From the NCBI GenBank assembly GCA_954871525.1, contig OX940870.1:5425501-5489500 (forward strand): a stretch of 64,000 nt of DNA, read 5' to 3'. Made by a program: the position numbers and the translations under genes. The stretch comes from Parietaria judaica. Its lineage: Eukaryota; Streptophyta; Magnoliopsida; Rosales; Urticaceae. Below the pieces are notes generated by a model. It saw only the letters and a list, made by a program, of their open reading frames with translations. It ran no database searches and had not been told where the DNA came from. Shown in pieces: positions 61,098 to 64,000 of this stretch (its first letter is position 1; each line of letters starts with the position of its first letter).

Positions 61098-62687
61098 ATG
61101 GGAAGCAAGGAAAACGCCTCTATTGCTCGTCCTCCAATTCTCGATGGGACAAATTACTCTTATTGGAAGGCTAGAATGACAATCTACATTCAAGCTATTG
61201 ATGCTAAAGCCTGGCCAATGCTCCTAAAAGGATGGTCCCCTCCAAGAATCGAGGATGACGACGGTGTCGAAGTTGAGAAACCACCAGAATCATGGTCAAC
61301 CGACGAAGAGAATGCGTCCCTTGCAAACTCGCGTGCTCTCAATGCCATTGTGTCGGCCGTTGACGAAAATCAGTTCAAACTCATATCAACGTGCAACACA
61401 GCAAAAAAGGCATGGGAAGCTCTCCAAAATCTTCACGAAGGAACCAGCTCTGTCCGCTCTTCTAAACTTCAAATGCTCGCCTCAAAGTTTGAAGACTTGC
61501 GTATGCCCGATGAAGAATCTATTGCCGACTTCAATGGAAAAATCAGGGAGATTTCTAACCAAGCTTATCAACTTGGTAAAACGTATTCTGATGTTAAACT
61601 TGTTCGTAAAACCCTTAGGTCTCTTCCGGATAAGTTTGGAGCTAAAGTGGCTGCCATTGAAGAGGCTAAAGATGTCTCTAAAATGAGTCTTGATGAATTA
61701 ATGGGGTCCCTTCAAACTTATGAAATGAATATGATTCAAAATAAAAGAGAAAAAGGAGTAGCTCTTAGAAGCTGTGTAAATGAAGAGCTAGAAAACAAAA
61801 ATATTGAATCTGTTTCCGATCTTGCTTTACTAACGAAAAACTTTGGCAGGATGCTTAAGAGATTTGGAAACAATCGGCCCCCCATCAAATCTGGAAGTAA
61901 TAATGAGCATGGAGGAAGTTCAAACTTCAAGAACAAATCCAATGACAACAAGAAGCCTAGCCGTGGAATTCAATGCAGAAAGTGTGACGGATTTGGTCAT
62001 ATTCAATCGGAATGTGCCAATACTCTCAAGAAACAAAAAGCTAGGTCATATGTCACTTCCGTAAGCGATGATGAATCCGATGACGATGAGGAAGGCGGAA
62101 CAGTAAGCCATTATGTTGCGTTCACTTCTTTGGTCTCACCCTCAATTCAAGAACCCGAAGTGGATAATGAATCTGATGAAGAATCTGATCTTGAGGCAAG
62201 TGATGATGATGTTAGAACATTATATCAAACAATGTTCAAGAAGTGGATAGAGGTATGTGACTCAAACTTAAAACTCAAATCTGAAATTTCTGACGTTACC
62301 TCTGAGAATGAAGGAAATATTTCCGAAGTAAAAAGCTTAAGGAATCAAGTTGCGATTTTGAAGAATCAAATTGAGGAGAAGGATACAAAAATTAATTATC
62401 TTGATGGTATCCTCTCAAAATTCAACTCCGGAAAAACAGCTCTTGATGATATTCTTAGTCAAGGAAAGGTAACCGGTGATCATTCAGGTATTGGGTATTC
62501 TCCATTCAAAATTGATTCTCCTCTGAAAAAGACTACGTTTCACAAAGCCAAAATTTTAAATAGTCAAAGTTCTAAGGTTCATCGTTCAGGATTTAATGTT
62601 ACATCGCATGTTAAAACATCTGGAATATCACGTCCTGCAAATTTCTCTCACAGTTCTCACTCATATCACTCGGTCTCTCGGCATTAA
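61098..62687 (+). CDS. Copia gag (529 codons)
   Basis: Starts at an ATG in good context (CACCATGGG). The N-terminal part is a UBN2/Retrotran_gag_2 domain (LDGTNYSYWKARMTIYIQAI, ESIADFNGKIREISNQAYQL, VRKTLRSLPDKFGAKVAAIE). A zinc knuckle CRKCDGFGHIQSEC follows, then an acidic stretch (DDESDDDEEGG) and a coiled coil, as in SIRE/Maximus elements. The TAA at 62685 lies between this and a further in-frame zinc knuckle (CSFCNRLGHVDSQC). It may be a lesion or the lineage's gag/pol boundary. Confidence 0.85.
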   Translation: MGSKENASIARPPILDGTNYSYWKARMTIYIQAIDAKAWPMLLKGWSPPRIEDDDGVEVEKPPESWSTDEENASLANSRALNAIVSAVDENQFKLISTCNTAKKAWEALQNLHEGTSSVRSSKLQMLASKFEDLRMPDEESIADFNGKIREISNQAYQLGKTYSDVKLVRKTLRSLPDKFGAKVAAIEEAKDVSKMSLDELMGSLQTYEMNMIQNKREKGVALRSCVNEELENKNIESVSDLALLTKNFGRMLKRFGNNRPPIKSGSNNEHGGSSNFKNKSNDNKKPSRGIQCRKCDGFGHIQSECANTLKKQKARSYVTSVSDDESDDDEEGGTVSHYVAFTSLVSPSIQEPEVDNESDEESDLEASDDDVRTLYQTMFKKWIEVCDSNLKLKSEISDVTSENEGNISEVKSLRNQVAILKNQIEEKDTKINYLDGILSKFNSGKTALDDILSQGKVTGDHSGIGYSPFKIDSPLKKTTFHKAKILNSQSSKVHRSGFNVTSHVKTSGISRPANFSHSSHSYHSVSRH

Positions 62688-64000
62688 AAGGGAACTGTGT
62701 GTAGCTTCTGCAATCGCCTAGGACATGTAGATTCTCAATGCAACCAACTATTTAAATGTCTTATGGAAGGTAGAAAAATCATTGTTAAAGAGGTTGATTC
62801 GGGAAATATTAGAACCTTCAATGTTGGAAGCTTTCGTAGACAATGGGTTCCTAAGAATAGATTAAATTGTTGTGTGGCATATACTTCTCTTCACTCTTAT
62901 ACAGATGGTGTGTGGTACTTTGATAGTGGTGGTTCATGGCATATGACTGGACATCCCTAATTTCTCACAAATCTTACCAAGAAAGGTGAAGGGAAAGTTA
63001 CGTTTGGTAATGGCGATAAAAGTACCGTTCTTGGACGTGGCAAGTTAAATCTTCCAGGTATTCCAAATCTAAAAAACGTGTTACTTGTGCAAGACCTTAA
63101 AGCTAATCTATTGAGTATAAGTCAAATATGTGATGATGACCTTAAAGTTCTATTTGAAAAATCTGGATGCACGGTGTTTGATGATATGCAAAATGCTGTT
63201 ATGACGGGTATTAGATCATCGGATAATTGTTATCAACTATCCAAATCTGAATCTTGTCTTAGTTCTTCTCTTGATACTTGGAATCTTTGGCATGCCAAAC
63301 TTGGCCATATAAATGGAAAACACTTGCTTAACATTTCTAGACAGGGAAGTTTACGTGGCTTACCTTCCCTTCGAAAAGACCCAAAGAGCATATGTGGACC
63401 ATGTCAAAAGGGGAAACAAAAGCGTGCCTCACAAAGCCGTCAAACACATAACTACAAACAGGCCTCTTGAGCTTCTTCACATGGACCTGATTGGTCCTAC
63501 TCATGTAACTAGTATCGGTGGCAAAAGATATATATATGTGTGTGTTGATGATTTTTCTAGGTACACGTGGGTGGACTTTCTTGCGGAAAAATCAGAAACT
63601 TTTGACAGGTTCAAAGCTCTATGTAACAATCTTCAAACTCAAAAGGGAATCACCATTGGAAAGATCATGCGCATCAGAAGTGACCACGGTAAAGAATTCG
63701 AGAACATCACATTTGCCGAATATTGTAACGAACATGGCATCGCTCACGAGTTCTCCGCGCCGATAACTCCTCAACAAAACGGGATCGTTGAGAGGAAGAA
63801 CAGAACTATTCAAGAAATGGCAAGGGTCCTTATTAATGCCAAAGATCTTAATCCGAAATGGTGGGCCGAAGCCGTGAATACCGCATGCCATATTATCAAC
63901 CGAGTCTATTTCCGTCCCAAAACGGATCAAACTCCGTATGAGATCTGGAAGGGAAAGAAACCTGATGTTTCTTATTTTCATATATTTGGAAGCTCGTGCT
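62688..64000 (+). pseudogene. Copia pol fragment: zinc knuckle, protease, GAG-pre-integrase, integrase core (3' partial, disrupted)
   Basis: In the gag frame come the second knuckle and the protease motif WYFDSGGSWHMTG, in which the family's usual Cys after DSG is Gly. A TAA follows at 62958. The GAG-pre-integrase domain (WHAKLGHINGKHLL ... CGPCQKGKQ) continues in that frame to a stop at 63468. The integrase core is in the +1 frame from about 63430 to the window end, with Asp in LLHMDLIGP, Asp in RSDHGKEF and Glu in NGIVERKN. The frameshift is near 63425-63432. As it stands the locus cannot make one polyprotein. Confidence 0.85.

Larger units (their letters stand above)
60345..64000 (+). mobile_element. 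SIRE-like Ty1/copia retrotransposon, 5' part, damaged, runs off the window
   Basis: The putative 5' LTR ends TTTACA at 61013, followed after two bases by a PBS TGGTATCAGAGCAGGTTC, the classic initiator-Met tRNA site. Its left border (about 60345) is only estimated. A gag ORF, a second zinc knuckle, protease and integrase follow in copia order (integrase before RT). At least two in-frame stops and one frameshift break the polyprotein. The 3' part, including RT and the 3' LTR, is outside the window. Confidence 0.85.

Overview
This window is nuclear DNA of a flowering plant, almost certainly a eudicot. It has AT-rich intergenic DNA, spliceosomal GT-AG introns, plant-only gene families (PPR, KIN-7 kinesin, PTC52-type Rieske oxygenase, nucellin-type aspartic protease), a plant-type U3 RNA promoter and plant transposon lineages (KI-type MULE, Tat-lineage Ty3/gypsy, SIRE-like Ty1/copia, Ac-type hAT, tRNA-derived SINE). 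I do not assign a species.

Layout. 1-5060: the right part of a Mutator-like element, with a transposase C-terminal half (+) converging on a DUF1985 gene (-). 5083-6369: an intronless PPR gene (-). 7209-9625: RFC3, nine exons (-). 9626-12818: AT-rich spacer with decayed repeats. 12819-19731: a KIN-7 kinesin, 25 exons (+), converging on an aspartic protease, eight exons (-, 20285-22340). 22341-26986: spacer holding a U3 snoRNA gene (25038-25255, +) with its own promoter and terminator. 26987-28879: a DnaJ-type C-terminal-domain protein without a J domain (+). About 29205-29412: a SINE (-). 29785-33865: an ALDH3 gene (-) with two alternative first exons. 34138-35793: an inverted-repeat element with an intact 804-bp Ac-type hAT element nested in it.

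36382-49195: a 12.8-kb Tat-lineage LTR retrotransposon with two 700-bp LTRs differing at six positions and a 5-bp target duplication. It carries gag-protease, RT with two RNase H domains, integrase, a ten-copy tandem repeat and an intron-containing antisense gene. Its gag-protease and RT frames are separated by a UAG in a tobamovirus-like readthrough context. It also has a TGA and a TAA that look like ordinary lesions.

50538-58242: a compact block of single-copy genes: a PTC52/ACD1-like Rieske oxygenase (+), a ZGPAT-like CCCH/G-patch protein (-), a SKA2 homologue (+) and a small DnaJ-type zinc-finger protein (-). 58243-60340 is spacer. From about 60345 to the window end lies the 5' part of a damaged SIRE-like copia element.

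The host genes are unrelated housekeeping genes, not a pathway cluster. They cover DNA replication (RFC3), microtubules and mitosis (KIN-7, SKA2), plastid metabolism (PTC52), aldehyde detoxification (ALDH3), chaperone-like functions and RNA biology (PPR, U3, G-patch). Their identities and order recall Arabidopsis blocks around At1g77405-At1g77480 / At1g44130-At1g44170 and around At2g24830-At2g24970; this is from memory and unverified. Exon coordinates were derived by hand from splice signals, phase and family conservation. No transcript data were available.
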